The notes beneath the pieces are model-generated. The model saw only the letters and a program-made list of their open reading frames with translations, searched no databases and was not told the DNA's origin. A program made the position numbers and the translations under genes. Below, one piece after another: positions 49,501 through 62,608 of a DNA stretch of 64,000 nucleotides; positions within the stretch are counted from its first letter, which is position 1, and each line of letters begins with the position of its first letter. Origin of the DNA: Puffinus mauretanicus (taxonomy: Eukaryota; Chordata; Aves; Procellariiformes; Procellariidae); contig JAJKFH010002269.1 in NCBI GenBank assembly GCA_023333565.1, positions 62,001-126,000 of the forward strand, in the 5' to 3' direction.

Positions 49501-52500
49501 AAATAACTCAGTAGTGATCTTTTAATCTTTTGTTCTCCTTTCAGTACTTATGTTAGCATACGACTATGTCAAAATGAACAATCATTTGCAAGACAGGTGC
49601 CACTTTAATAGTGGATTAAAGTTTTGGAATAAAATAACATAAAAATTGGAATAAAATATCATGAAAATATATGCATTGACTCTTCAGAAATTCTTAAAAT
49701 CGCTTGGTCTGAATGAATTCATTCTTCTCCCCAAGCCAAGCATCAGATAGCATGCGCAGTGGAAGAAAAAGATGGGCTTCATGTCACTGGGGCAGTCTGG
49801 GTCAGGATGTTTGGCCCCCAGTGCAGTTAAGAGCAATCACAGGAGCTGTTCAGGCTGGGCACAGCGTCAAACACCCTGTGTCTGCTCAGTATTTCTGGCT
49901 GGTCAAGGAACAGTGTGGTCACAGGGCTTCCAGGAGGAAGCACCTTAATAAAAAGGAGATTCCCAAAGGAGTTGTTCTGTTTACACCATGCTGCAACATA
50001 AGGGAGAAAAGGAATGAGAGAAATCATCCCTACTATATTTACATTTGACAGATAGATGCCACCTGTGTTGGTCATTTAAGATTTACACCTTACAACTAAG
50101 TCATCAAAGAGATTGCTTTTGAGGGCATTAGTAAGAGTTTGTTACAACATACATTCTGCTTTGGTTATACAAGCAGAGAATGCTCTGAACTAAAACACTA
50201 TGATCCACTGAGTATCAATCCTGTCCCACACCATCACTCTTAAAAAAAATCTATTTACTTTGCACTTCTCAGCATTAGTTTATTTGAAGGAAAGCCATAC
50301 GCATGGACAGCTTGGAGAAATGTGTAAGACTTCGCAGAGCCTGTATCAGGTATCTGTAACATTTTTTTAAAGAATGGCATATTAGTGAGGCTGTTCCTTG
50401 AGGAGATATTGAGTCTTATTCATTATTGCAATGTATCTTCTGTAAGTACTTATATTCATGCAGTATGAGAGCTAAACGACATCAGCTCAGAATAACAGTA
50501 TTTTCCTTTCTCTTTGCAAAACTGTACACGTCTACACAAGATGAAAAGCAGTAAAGGATCTGGCCCTAATTTCCATGCGCTTTATTGCTACTTTTCCTTC
50601 TGGCTGAAACCAAGTGTAGCCATAAGTACAGAACCTGAATCATTCTCTATCAATTGAGAATGTCCTCCAGTAACATTAGAGATAGATTAAACTACCCAAA
50701 ATGACTTTTTCAGCAATATGACTCCATCTTATACCCAGAAATAAGTGGTAGCAGTAAAGCAGTTTCAAGAATACACATTCCTGTCTTAAAACTGTGTTCT
50801 TCCTTTAGCATTAAGTAACCTGCAGTTAAAAACTTCTTAATTGTGTCTACCACTTACAGGGCTGATACGTCATAAAAACTCTTTTGCTGTCTCATCTAAG
50901 ATTGAACAATCAACTGTGGTAATTGTGGTATACTACATTAATCACAGATGTGGGGTTTTTTCTGACAATCTTTTTGATGAGATGCAAAATTAGGATTCTC
51001 ACCTTCAGCTTTCCTCTTCTCTCTTTACCTTCATGCCTAAAGCAATACCTCTCCGGCTATCATCTTGACAAATCTGGCCAGTAAGAATCTGAATAAGATA
51101 CCTCTATAACAAATTCAGATACTGAAGAAATGTGTTTCTGATTGCTCAGTAGTTACTACCCTCTAATCAGTACTGAGTCAATGCTAAAGTCACCACGTGC
51201 CATTTCTTTCAACTGAGGTATGTAGCCAAGCTTCTGATTGCTGAGGGCCACTCAGTTCACATTAATATTTTCCATTAGTACTATTCAAAATGCATTTAAT
51301 TTGAGAATGTATGCTCTTTCCAATTCTGCTGTTTTCTCTCTCCTTCCTTTTCTAAAAACAATGGTGTGATAGTTCCTTGCTGGACCCTGCTGCCTTAGGC
51401 TTGGCTTGCTTTTGGGATCTTTTTCATTACATCCCCATGTTAAGTGTAACAGTATTACTTCTCTGTATTGAGAGCAAACCTGCATTTTCTGATTGCCTCA
51501 TTTGTGAAGGGACAATACACAGTGGTGCAGACTGAATGAGCACAGAGAAGGGATCATCTCCTTTTCTATCCAAGCATATTCTTAAAATCTCTTTTCCTCT
51601 GGCAATCTGCCCAGCGTACTTTCTTAGCTTCCGATTTTGTAATTCTACTTTGTAACTGTGTATGTGACATTGATACACTCTGAGGAGCTAGGTTATGAAA
51701 AATTAAGCTCTGAATTGCAGAAATATGCATATGGAAAATGACGCCTTCTCTCTCATGAAAGGCAGTAAACAAATTAGCCTACAATACCTCATAATTTTGT
51801 AACGTTCCCACAAGTCCGTAAAGGCCATCAGTTGCACTAACATGTGCAATCTTTGTGTGCATTATTAAGCTTTCTTTATTAGCTTTCATTTTAATTAAGT
51901 GAGAAAATGTTTTCATAAAACCCCTATTATTTCTCAAAGAGGATGGAAGCAGAAATTGCAACCTATGGAATATTGCCCCTTTTCCTCTATGGAAAGGAGT
52001 ATGTACTACTGTTCATTTCAGTTTTTTATTAGCGTGATCTTACATGAAAAACATCCTCAAAGGCCTGAAGCTCAAAATGCTACCCCAACCTGATAGCATC
52101 TTAATGTGGTCTTGTAATGGATTCTGGAACAGGTGGCTAATAAATTAACCAGAGGTATGCAATCTATTATTGACTGGCGTCATTCCAACCACATAGCTCT
52201 CAAATGACAGCTTGTTTCATGTAAATTTTATTGTATTGAAGGTTCCATTTGTTACCAAGAGACTTCCTTATAAATGGAAAGAAAATGCAAATAATATTTT
52301 CTACTTTACATAGAATAATGCTTAAAAAAAAAGGCAAGCAAACAGTATTTTCCTCTAGGCCTTTTAATCTGTAGGATGTTAACTAGCAAAGTAAATATGT
52401 TGAGAACATAGTAGTTTGGTAACTGAACGGATAAAAAATTAATATAAAAAGCTAATAGTTACTTGGTTTCGTGCTTTTTCACACTACTAAATAAAACAAC

Positions 52501-55500
52501 TCTGTCTGAAGCAGATTATGAGGGTCTGCTCTAGCAGAGCTCTCAATACCACAAAATTATCTTCATTTTGCCATGGTATACTGTATAGATTACTGAGTAT
52601 ATTTTAAATACCCTCTTACACTGAGCCAAATGGCCTCTTTCTTACAGATCTCTGATCTCTTATCACCCACTGATACCCATCCCTAAACAAGTAATGCAAA
52701 GGCACCTCTTCTAAGTCTATGCTGTCCTTCTTACTAGCTGTCACCTTCTTTCCTTGTGGGTATTAAGCCATGAGCAGAATACTATTAGGGAAGTTATTCT
52801 GGAAAAAGAGATTCTTATTCATGAAGGACAGCCAAACTCTCTCCCTCCAATTCCTGCATCAGCTTGCAGGTATTTTCTTGCGGAAATTCCTGCAGGACCG
52901 TAGGAAAGGCATGAAATAGGCCACATTAGCTGCGCGTGTCCGTATCATGCACAAGGACTGAAGCCACAGAGTTTGAGTCTGATATATAAAATTTAAAAGG
53001 AATACAGGACTTAGTAAAACAGGCACTCAGAAAAGCTGCGTATTTTCATGGGTAACAGGAAATTGACTCTTACCTTGAAAAAGATAGTAAAAGTGATTTA
53101 AATTGTCTGGAGAGAAAATGAATTGGAAGTTAGTATTTCAAGCATGTATCATATTACTTATATATTGTTGGTATGTTTTTTTTTACATGTTATCATTGAC
53201 ATATACAAATGTCAACATTCTAACTTTAATGTCAAAGGAGCCAGGGGGATTGATACTTTCTTCCTGTAATACTCTTCTGAACTCATGATTTCCTTTGTTA
53301 ATCCTTCCTACCTAACAATCCTGCCCCAATAAATCTGAAGGATAGTGCACTAAAAACAACTCAAATATTTTCATAGATAGACCTATCTTGTCCTTTACCC
53401 ATTATTTTATTTACTATTCTATTATCTAATTCTGGATTTGGAAAAAGAATTCACTTCTGCTATGAACTGCAGTTATTGATTCTGTACTTCTCTGTCTTTA
53501 CTCACTGATTTTTTTATGCTGATCCCCTAAGTCTTTTAAGAACTATTATATTTTTCACTGTAAATATAGCAGTTGAAGCATAATATTTAGTCATTTATAG
53601 AAAAGGCAGTTGTTTATAGAGAAAACACAACAGTCTGATTCTTTCTTCCTTGTAATCATTGACAAGCGTACATGGAGAAGAAAAATATTTATATTTATGA
53701 TATTTAAAAACTTGTTCATGAGCTTTAAATTAATATTTGAAAATTAAATTTAAATTAAAAATCAAGTACTGCATTTGGTTTTTTTATGTGCATTCTGCAA
53801 GTGAATACCAGACATTGCTGTGGCAGACCTCAGAGAGTCTTTCGTAGCCTATGTAAGCATTACTGCTATCTGTACTGAGAGTTGCCATACATAAGGGTTT
53901 GTCAGTTTGATGTTCAATAGCAACTTTTCCTCTCAAATACTATCAGGCATAGGAAAGCTAATACTGATATCCATGGGGTAAGCCACTTGCCAGCCAAGCT
54001 AACGTAAAGATTAACATCAAGAACAGCCAACTGCTGCCCAACAACTATTCTGGCCTGCTAGCAGCTGATAAAGTTTTCCATATTTTCAGTTTGCTCTACT
54101 ATTTACTGCATATATACACAGAGATGATGACAAAAGCTGGCCTGTTGTCATCTGTCCTCTTTCTGCGCAGCCCCCCTGGAAGGCTCACTGAGGAATTAAG
54201 GCGAGGTGATGACTGTAAGAACAGTTTGGTCACATGCATAAAGGAAACCACCCGGGGACATTTTCACTGAAGTGTAACGCTGAAGGCACCACCACAGGGA
54301 AACCTAAACTTGCCAAATACTTCTTTTGGAGTTTCACTAAGCAAATATGTTCGCAGCATACATAAAACAGAAAAAAAAAATCCAAAGTCATTAACGAAAT
54401 TTGCCAGTATAATGCCATTAAATAAAAAATGCTGTAGCATATTGTTTCATAAGACAGCACTTTTATTCTTAGAAACATTTTATAGTCCATGAGTCTTTGA
54501 GTTCTGTGGGAACAGGAAACGTTATTTTCCAAAGACCAGTTTTTCTGAGTTCTTTTTATCTGCCTCCCTACTGCCATTCCTTTTGTACTTCTGCTCAATG
54601 TGCATACAAATTGGATAATCACAATGATTCTTTATTATTTTTGCTTCATAAACAAAAATAAAGGCCAGCAAAATGGGCTGTCTTGACATTCAAACAAAAT
54701 ACAAAAATAAAAGCCAGCTAATGGCTTTGTACGTATGGAACCTGTAAAGGAAATACCAATAAAGCATAACCGAGTTTCCAGTGCCCTGGGGGAAGCCAGC
54801 TACATATACTGGAGATAGATAACTTCCATGTTAGAAAGTAATACACGGAGTGAAACATCTACTTTCTAATTAGTATTCAAAAGTTTTGCATCATGTGTCA
54901 GTATATCCTTTTCTGTCCACATCTAGGATAATATGCCTGCCGAGGTGGTGATAGTGACTTAGAATACACTACAGGATAGAGCACTTAAAATAAGAGCAAC
55001 AAAACTGTCAGCAACTCATCTGTTCTTGCTCATCAGATTAATTGCATTTGGGATCTACTGCAGTGGTCCTCACACCAGTGCACCTTCTCCCCACAAGCAC
55101 AGAGTCTATTTCAGAGAGATTTCTCTGAATTTTCCCAGAAGCCCTGGAAAATATACTTGGTCCGAGACATCTTGTATCTCTGAAAATCGGATTTACTTTC
55201 TGTCTAATTTCTAACATAAAGTTTACCCTATCTCAGATTGATGTTAATCATATGATACTGCCTGAGCAGGATCAGGGCCCTGTCATGCAAAGGAGTTTAG
55301 CACAGACAGACAGGGCTTCATTTAACCCTCATAAATAATGTAGAGAAAACTTCAGCCAATCTTTTTCACTTTCCCGACTTCCCTCATGCTTTTTGCTATT
55401 CTTTTGAATTCCTTTACATTCTAATCACAGTTTATTTTCACATTAAGTTGAGATGCAGTGCATTCCCTGTCATCCTTCCTGTCATTTGTTTACTGGATGG

Positions 55501-57346
55501 CAAATCAAGTTGGGTATTAGTAATGATCAACTTACTAGAGAGATGTTAATGCTGCCAGTTTCACTGATGTTGTTTAGGAATGCTTTTGGTGTGTGAGTTG
55601 AGGTTTATTCTGCAGAATTACCTTACTTACCAGCACTTACCAGCACTTTTTGTTTTAGATGAAATCAACCTTAAATTTCATAAAGGCATTTCATTTGAAC
55701 TTTTGTGGTTTTAATTTCAGCTTAGAAACTGCATCTTACTTTGTGACTTCTAGCTCTTTCCATATTCATAGTCTACCATGACAAGTCTTTTGGCAGGAAA
55801 GTACAATACTAAAGATTGTCCAACAAATATCTTGATGTAATTATCTAATAATTGCACAGTTATACAAACAGCATGATTTACTAACCAATGTGTAATTAAC
55901 TTGAAAGTTCTTTACCCTGAAGAAGATGTCTCTATTTCATTATTGTTCATACACTCAGAAGAGACAAAGAAACATAAAATAGTTAGAAAATAGTTAGATG
56001 GTCAGTTGTTATCAATTTGATTATTCTGCTGTTCTGTTCCGTTGTTCATCCCTTTGAACTAAGAAATACAGACTCTACCTACCTTCCCTCTACAACGAAA
56101 CACCCCAAAAATGAAGTCAGGGCAAATGGTAGGTTGACAACAATCTTTTTAGCTCATGCAATCATACCAGTCTGCTTTACCTTTCCCTTTTCCCTTCTCC
56201 TTTTTATACTTCCTTATTCACTTGCTGCTCATTTTTCAGACCGTAAATTGTGGCTCTCTGTTTGAACTCTCTATTTACCAAGGACTCTCTTCATTTGCTG
56301 GTGCTGTTGCCTTCTGTATAGGAACTTTTATTCTTATTCTGGGTCACTGGGTGCTAACACAGTAAGAATAGATATTCACAAATGTTGTATAAAACACTTG
56401 GTAAATCTATCAGATAGCATTATTGCTACATTTATCAGGTTGACATTTAAATTATCTTTATCATTTTCAGTAGTGTCATAAGAAAATTTCTAACTGAAAA
56501 CAGTTCAGGTGAAAATGCAGAAAATGGTAGAGAATATATTTAAGAAATAGTTAAAATAATACGACGAAGTAAAAATGTTTGCATTTTTTTATGCAAGTGA
56601 AGAATTCCTCCTTCTGAAAACCATTCACACAAAAATCAAATAGTGATAGACTACTTGTCTCGTAACTTGATAAATCACTTGTAAAATAAAGTAATTTTGA
56701 GATTTTCCACTATTTTTCTTGTCACTGCAAAGTACCCTACCACTATGGGCTATTTCTACCCCATTGTGATGAATTGGCACCTCAGGCAGCTGTGTTCCTT
56801 GTGTAATATCAGCAGTCAAACAAACAGAAGAGCCATTAGAAAAAAAAGCGCCTTTTCAGCAGATCATGCAGCTATGTTCCAATAGCACACAATTAAGAGT
56901 GCAAAATTAAAAAAAAATAAAAGGAAGAGGAATAGGCTATAACTAAAGAGGTGGTGAAGGAGTTAGAAAAGTAAAAGAAAAAAATGCTTAAACAAGCAAG
57001 AAACCAATTAAAAAGTGTAGCCTGCTGTCTAGGCGAAAGGCTGGACAGAATGGTCTCGCAACCTTATGGAGAATTTTGTGTTTTACTGTATCATCCCGCA
57101 GTACTTTTGATTACAGGCACTCCTGTAACTTCCTGGGTTTGAACTGTTCAAGACAGTGAGCAAGACCTTCTCAGTGAACTGTCTCCAGCTCTGGAAGTCA
57201 AACACATCTTCAGTCTCCAAAGGCCTAAGATTTACTACGAATTTTTATGACAGTGAGCAGATTCCTGGCTAAGTCTCTGCAAATCATAAATGTTATGACT
57301 TTTTTCTTAAAGTCTACTGTAAATAATAGAGGGCAATGGGAAGACC
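46586..57346 (-). other. Intronic sequence, no gene recognised
   Basis: Over 10 kb of AT-rich intron. A duplicated 12-mer (CTGCCAGCAGGT) lies near 47737-47762, and an imperfect ~22-bp tandem (TGGAATAAAATAACAT...) near 49625-49668. Open stretches at 49713-50048, 51285-51772 and 54230-54622 show no domains or splice context. No further mobile elements were recognised. Confidence 0.5.
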
Positions 57347-57812
57347 TGTTGGAGCAAGTCCAGAGGAAGGCCACGAAGATGATCAGAGGGCTGGAGCACC
57401 TCTCCTATGAAGACAGGCTGAGAGAGTTGGGGTTGTTCAGCTTGGAGAAAAGGTGGCTCCGGGGAGACCTTATTGCAGCCTTCTAGTACCTGCAGGGGGC
57501 CTACAGGAAAGCTGGAGAGGGACTTTTTACAAGGGCATGTCGTGATAGGACAAGGGGTAATGGCTTTAAGCTGAAAGAAGGTAGACTTAGATTAGCTATA
57601 AGGAAGAAATTCTTCACTATGAGGGAGGTGAGGCACTGGAACAGGTTGTCCAGAGAAGTTGTGGATGCCCCGTCAAGTGTTCAAGGCCAGGTTGGATGGG
57701 GCTTTGAGTAACCTGGTCTAGTGGAAGGTGTCTCTGCCCATGGCAGGGGGGGTTGGAACGAGGTGATCTTTAAGGTCCCTTCCAACCCAAACCATTCTAT
57801 GATTCTATGATA
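57347..57812 (+). mobile_element. CR1 LINE 3' end, well preserved
   Basis: In plus orientation it contains the C-terminal ORF2 wording ([20 protein letters not shown]), the 3' region with GTGAGGCACTGGAACAGGTT, CAGAGAAGTTGTGGATGCCC and GTCCCTTCCAACCCAAACC, and the ATTCTATG octamer tail at the right end. A TAG interrupts ORF2 at about 57484-57486. It is the best-preserved CR1 in the window and the youngest by that criterion. It is 5'-truncated, as is usual for CR1. Confidence 0.93.
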
Positions 57813-58539
57813 AGATTTTTATAGAATAAAGGAATATTTATCTTTCTAGAAGGAGAGTCTAAAGTTTTATTTCTGTGGCGGTGAGGATTTCACAGTGTTT
57901 CCTAATGGTAGTTACATGCCCACATTATCTCAATTAGCTTCCAAAGGGATCTAAACCCCTCTGAAATCACTGCAGTCAGATGCAGGAATAGGAGGATCCC
58001 ATCCGTCCTGGACAACAAGGGTGCCATGGGCAGCAATGTCACACAGCCCTGTGTACAGATCTGTCAAATGCCACCTGGAAACTGTTTTCTTCTTAAATAT
58101 TCCTGCAGCAAGTTACAGAACTTAATCACAGCAACAGAGGAAATCCTCTGTGTAATCATCAAGTTAAAGAAGTGAGTCAGGCTTTTTTTTTTTTTCCACT
58201 TTTAATAGCTTTATGTGGCCACATGAAATAAGAGCAATTCAATTCAATCTGTCCGAGATTGTCACTAGCTGGGGGGTAAATGCTTACCAAATACATCTAA
58301 AACAGACTGGATATTGATATATAAACAACAAGAAGAAGTTCTAAAGCAAATAAACATTTTGAAAGGGATAAAATCTAACAAATACTGTGAAATACATGGC
58401 ATTTCACTTCAGATTATGATCTTGTAACTGGCAAATAGTTCTTGAATTTTCCTCTGAATTATCTGGTATTGATAACTGTCAGAAAAAAAAAATTAATGGT
58501 TTAAGGAGATAATTGATTTGATCTGGTATAGCACATTTT
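57813..58539 (-). other. Intronic sequence between CR1 and solo LTR
   Basis: AT-rich unique sequence, with a T-tract near 58183-58196. No gene or repeat recognised. Confidence 0.55.
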
Positions 58540-58544
58540 CCATG

Positions 58545-58881
58545 TGTCCTGGTTTTGGCTGGGACAGAGTTAAATTTCTTCCTAGTGCTGTGTTTTGGAT
58601 TTAGTATGAAAAGAATGTTGATAACACACTGATGTTTTCAGTTGTTGCTAAGTACCCTGCTAGTCAAGGATATTCAGCTTCCATGCTCTACCAAGCAGAG
58701 GCTGGGAGGGAGCATAGCCAGGACAGCTGGCCCAGCTGGCCAGCGGGGTATTCCATACCATGTGACATCATGCTCAGTATATAAATGGTAGGCGTGTTCC
58801 AGGAAGTAGCAATCGCTACTTGGTTATTGGTCAGCACGGGTGGTGAGCAATTGCATTGTACATCACTCATTATGTATATTC

Positions 58882-58929
<48 letters not shown>

Positions 58930-59141
58930 TACTACTACTACTACTACTACTACTATTATTATTATTATTTTCCCTTCCTTTTCTGTTCCATTAAACTGTC
59001 TTTATCTCAACCCACAAGTTTTTCTCACTCTTATCCTTCCGATTCTCTCCCTGTCCCACTGAGGTGGGGGGGGGAGGTGGGTGAGGGGAGTGAATGAGCG
59101 GCTGCATGGGGTTTGGCTGCCTGCTGGGTTAAACCACAATA
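58545..59141 (+). mobile_element. Solo ERVL-type LTR
   Basis: A complete 597-bp LTR in plus orientation, flanked by exact CCATG duplications (58540-58544 and 59142-59146). It starts TGTCCTGG and ends CCACAATA, which I read as the family end CCACGACA with two CpG-type or transition changes. TATATAAA is at 58778-58785 and ATTAAA at 58990-58995. A long ATT then ACT then ATT tract occupies about 58881-58969. No internal viral sequence is present, so it formed by recombination between the two LTRs of a former provirus. Open stretches here are made by the trinucleotide tract and are not genes. Confidence 0.93.
58881..58969. repeat. Compound trinucleotide microsatellite (ATT)n(ACT)n(ATT)n
   Basis: A block of ATT units is followed by ACT units and then more ATT units, inside the solo LTR. 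The other LTRs of this superfamily in the window carry a shorter trinucleotide tract at the same relative site. Confidence 0.93.
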
Positions 59142-59146
59142 CCATG

Positions 59147-62100
59147 TTAATTTGAAAAAAAAACCTAAAAATTATAATCATTAGTAAAAATGTATTAATA
59201 CAATTCTCTTCATTGTCAGTCAGAAAGGTCCTTGAAATCATGAAATTCAGAACTTTCAGAAGGGGAATGATTACTTTATAAATAAAATTATCTCTGACCA
59301 GCATATTTACTGTCACGAGAAATTTACTTTTGTTAATTGTATATACACAGCACACTTATCAGGAGAAATTTCCAAAAGGCAAAATAAGTTTCTTCATTTC
59401 TCAGTCTAGGCAGGACCTAATACCACAGGAAGTTCTAAAAAAGCAATTCTGGGACACATCTTCAGGGGAAGCAAAAGGAAAAACCTCCCTGACTTCAGCA
59501 GTGACTGGAACTGTACAGTCTCATTGTATGCTGTCAGTTACACGTCAGCTACATTTTTTTCCCTTTATTTCTAAATACATTTCCAAAGTTACTCTATGAG
59601 AATCAATCCATAATATTAAAAAGAAAAAAAATGCTAGTATAAATCAATCATCATCATCTTTTGCTTAGTTGATTACTGACACTAAAAGGTTTCATAATTG
59701 CTAAAAATGAGAACCCTTTATTAGGGAATGATGTAAAATCTCTGTAAACAAAGAACAGAATCACAACAGGGTATAGCTCTGGCTAATGTCACATTAGTTT
59801 TTTTAACAGCAAATATGTTTAGTAATTTATTTATCAGACAGAAATCGGAGTCCTTATTATTGGCATTTGACAGAAATCACTGGCTATAGTATACAGAGCT
59901 TCTCAGACCCGTCATTTACAAAAACTGCAATTTTAAATGGACCTTCCATCATATCTAACACCTAATTATCTTGTCTAAGTGGTTTTGCCAGGCAAGTAAG
60001 ATAAACAATTAGCATGAAGGGTGGTGAATTTAGAAAGTTCAAAAACTGATTGTATTTGAAGAAAGAATAAAGCTTTGATTCCTACCTGAATGCTTAAGTT
60101 AAACCTATGGTTTAGATTTTTTTTTTTAATACTCAATTAGTATCATTTTTTCAATATTCATTATGGCCAGTGAGATGAAAAATCAATTAGTCACACAGCT
60201 TTGCTCAGGAGACTTAAGCGGTGATGTGCTGGGAAATCATGAAAAACCATGAAAATGCTGTAGTTTACACACGCAGAAACTTTGAAGGCTTTCCATATTT
60301 ACTTGGTCTGTGAGATATAATCTGAACTTGTATATCCTCTCAAAATTATTTTTTTTTTTTAGTTAAAGCTTGAATAGTTTCCTATTTCTATATCCTATTT
60401 CATATAATTACCCACTTCTAAAATCTTATGCAGTTTCAACTGTTTAAGAGTTTGCTGCCTTTCTCAGCCCACAACTCCCTGCTTTTTCCAAAGTGTGCGT
60501 TTTGGCACATGGATTTGTTATAGCCCTGTTTTTAAGCTTTAGAAAATAATACGTAAGCATACAAAGCTTAAAGAAAATCAATTGTACCCTTCATTTCTTT
60601 GCGGAAAAGCAGAACTAGTACATAGGAATGAGAATGCTTGTACCTAAAATTTCCTCACCAGCACATTTGTCTAAATCAATCATATTTCAGAGAGCATTTC
60701 TGACTAGTTACGTCGCAAATGCCAATAGAAGTACATGTCTCCAGTCATGCCATTCCATCCCTCAAACGTCAATGCTTTCGCCTTTAGGCACACAGGACCT
60801 TAATTAAATACACTCCAATGAAAGTGATGAAGCCTGCACAGGCATAGTACTTTATTAGCCAGACAGCTGACCGCTTTACATTTACAATAAAGATGTGTTA
60901 TCTTCATATTATTTTATATGTGCTCCAATTACAAGAAACACTCAACTCATCAGAAAATTGTATAATTGGACTCCAGGCTTTAATATTATATTTTACTGAA
61001 AACAGAAAAGCCTTTTCTTAGGACAAGAACTGCTTCAAATGTCTGAAATTGTTTCAAATATCTCTAGAATTATTTAAGTTCAGAAGTAAATAAATCCTTG
61101 ACATATCTCATTGCAGACGTGAACACAAAGTCTAAAGGACTGTGGCTAAATTACAGCGTGACCATTCCTAACACCCCAGCATCACTCACTCAAACACTGC
61201 TGAGGTCTCAGTGGAGAGCAGTTATATGGTAGCCTGTCATTGGGACTTTTATGCTGCACTAGCATGCAATATTTGTGTGCATGCTCAGGTCACAGACAGA
61301 AGCACTTAAGACAATACTATTGCATTTGGGGTAGCGTGAAGAGTTCACTTGATGGTCTAGAAAGTGTTCACTTAAAAAAATGACACCCGAATATTGGTTG
61401 CCCCACTTCTAAACACACTGGCAAAGGTACAGGGACACTGCCTACAGGAGACCTTGTGAACTGCTGCTCTGTGTCCAGAAGGAAGAACTTCTCACCACCT
61501 TTGCATACCAGAAAGCACTGAGACATGCGTGAGAGGGTGGCTGCTGAGGAGGATCTTGCTAGTTTTGGGGGAGGAGATGTGAGACCAAACCTTCATCTCC
61601 TTGCATTGGCACTGTTACCAGCAGCACCAGCAGATTACAGCACTCTTCCAGCACCTCGTTTCATTTCAGAGCTTTGAAGGTATACTTAGAAGGTATACAC
61701 AACCACCTCCCCAAAATAACTGCCAGTTAATGAATGAAGTTAACATTATATATGAAGGTCATAACCAGGACTTCAGAAGAGTAAGTAAGTAAATTGACTT
61801 GTAAAAAATATAGTAGATTTTCAGAAAATAATACATTTTCAGTGTGCACAGCAGAAACTATTAAACTGCTGTGCAAGTTTATATACAGTATACAGCAACC
61901 GGGACAGTAAAACCAACAGGAAATGCTGCTTCTCATAAGATTCTTGCAGCAAGAAATATGTCTTTTACATTAAGGAGATATTGGGTATGTTGTGAAAACA
62001 TAATAAAGTATTTTTGAAGAATTATAAAGGTAGTGATTTGTACAGGATTATTCTTCTTATTCCCAATTGCTTTTTTGTCCTTTCATTGGTGAGGCAATTA

Positions 62101-62539
62101 AAATTTTAAATAAAAATTGAATGAATACTAGTGAGCATTAATGCAGAACATATGAAGATGGAAACCTATAACAATCTGTTCTAGCAACCAAAAATGTGTC
62201 TTACAGGCAAGCAAAGGTCTCTTTCTCAAGTGACCTATCCTGTAATCCTTTTGAATAATATAGGCAAATACAAGCAGTTAGCTCAGCCAAAGAACTAAAT
62301 AAATGCCTGTACCACACATTCCCAAAGTAGGATTTAGCAACGGCAATAAAAATGTTCTTTTAAAACACTGATTTGAAATGGAAACTGGATTTCTGACCTG
62401 AATTCCATCAACAATAAGGTTAGCATCTCGCAGCCTGGTGGGGAAAAGATATAACCCAACTAAGAATTCCTCTCTTTTCCGTTAACACTCAAGCACTTGA
62501 CTGTTCATAAGGATCATAGGAGGGATGGTGATACTTAAA
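59147..62539 (-). other. Intronic sequence, no gene recognised
   Basis: AT-rich unique sequence. An imperfect repeat of GAAGGTATAC occurs near 61676-61699. Nothing else recognised. Confidence 0.55.
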
Positions 62540-62608
62540 ATAATACTACTAGTAGCAGTAGTAATAGTACTAGTAGTAGCAGTAGTAGTAATAAAAATAA
62601 TAAAATAA
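62540..62608. repeat. GTA/GCA-type trinucleotide microsatellite
   Basis: About 70 bases of AGT/AGC/AAT units (TACTAGTAGCAGTAGTAATAG and similar) grading into AAT repeats. It is not inside a recognisable LTR. Confidence 0.85.

Noticed and set aside
54230..54622. 130-codon minus-strand open stretch with hydrophobic residues
   Set aside because: The aromatic-rich hydrophobic run looks like translation of AT-rich sequence. No acceptor and donor in phase were found.
58785..59097. Three plus-strand frames with Leu, Tyr or Ile/Thr runs
   Set aside because: They are produced by the ATT/ACT microsatellite inside the solo LTR.
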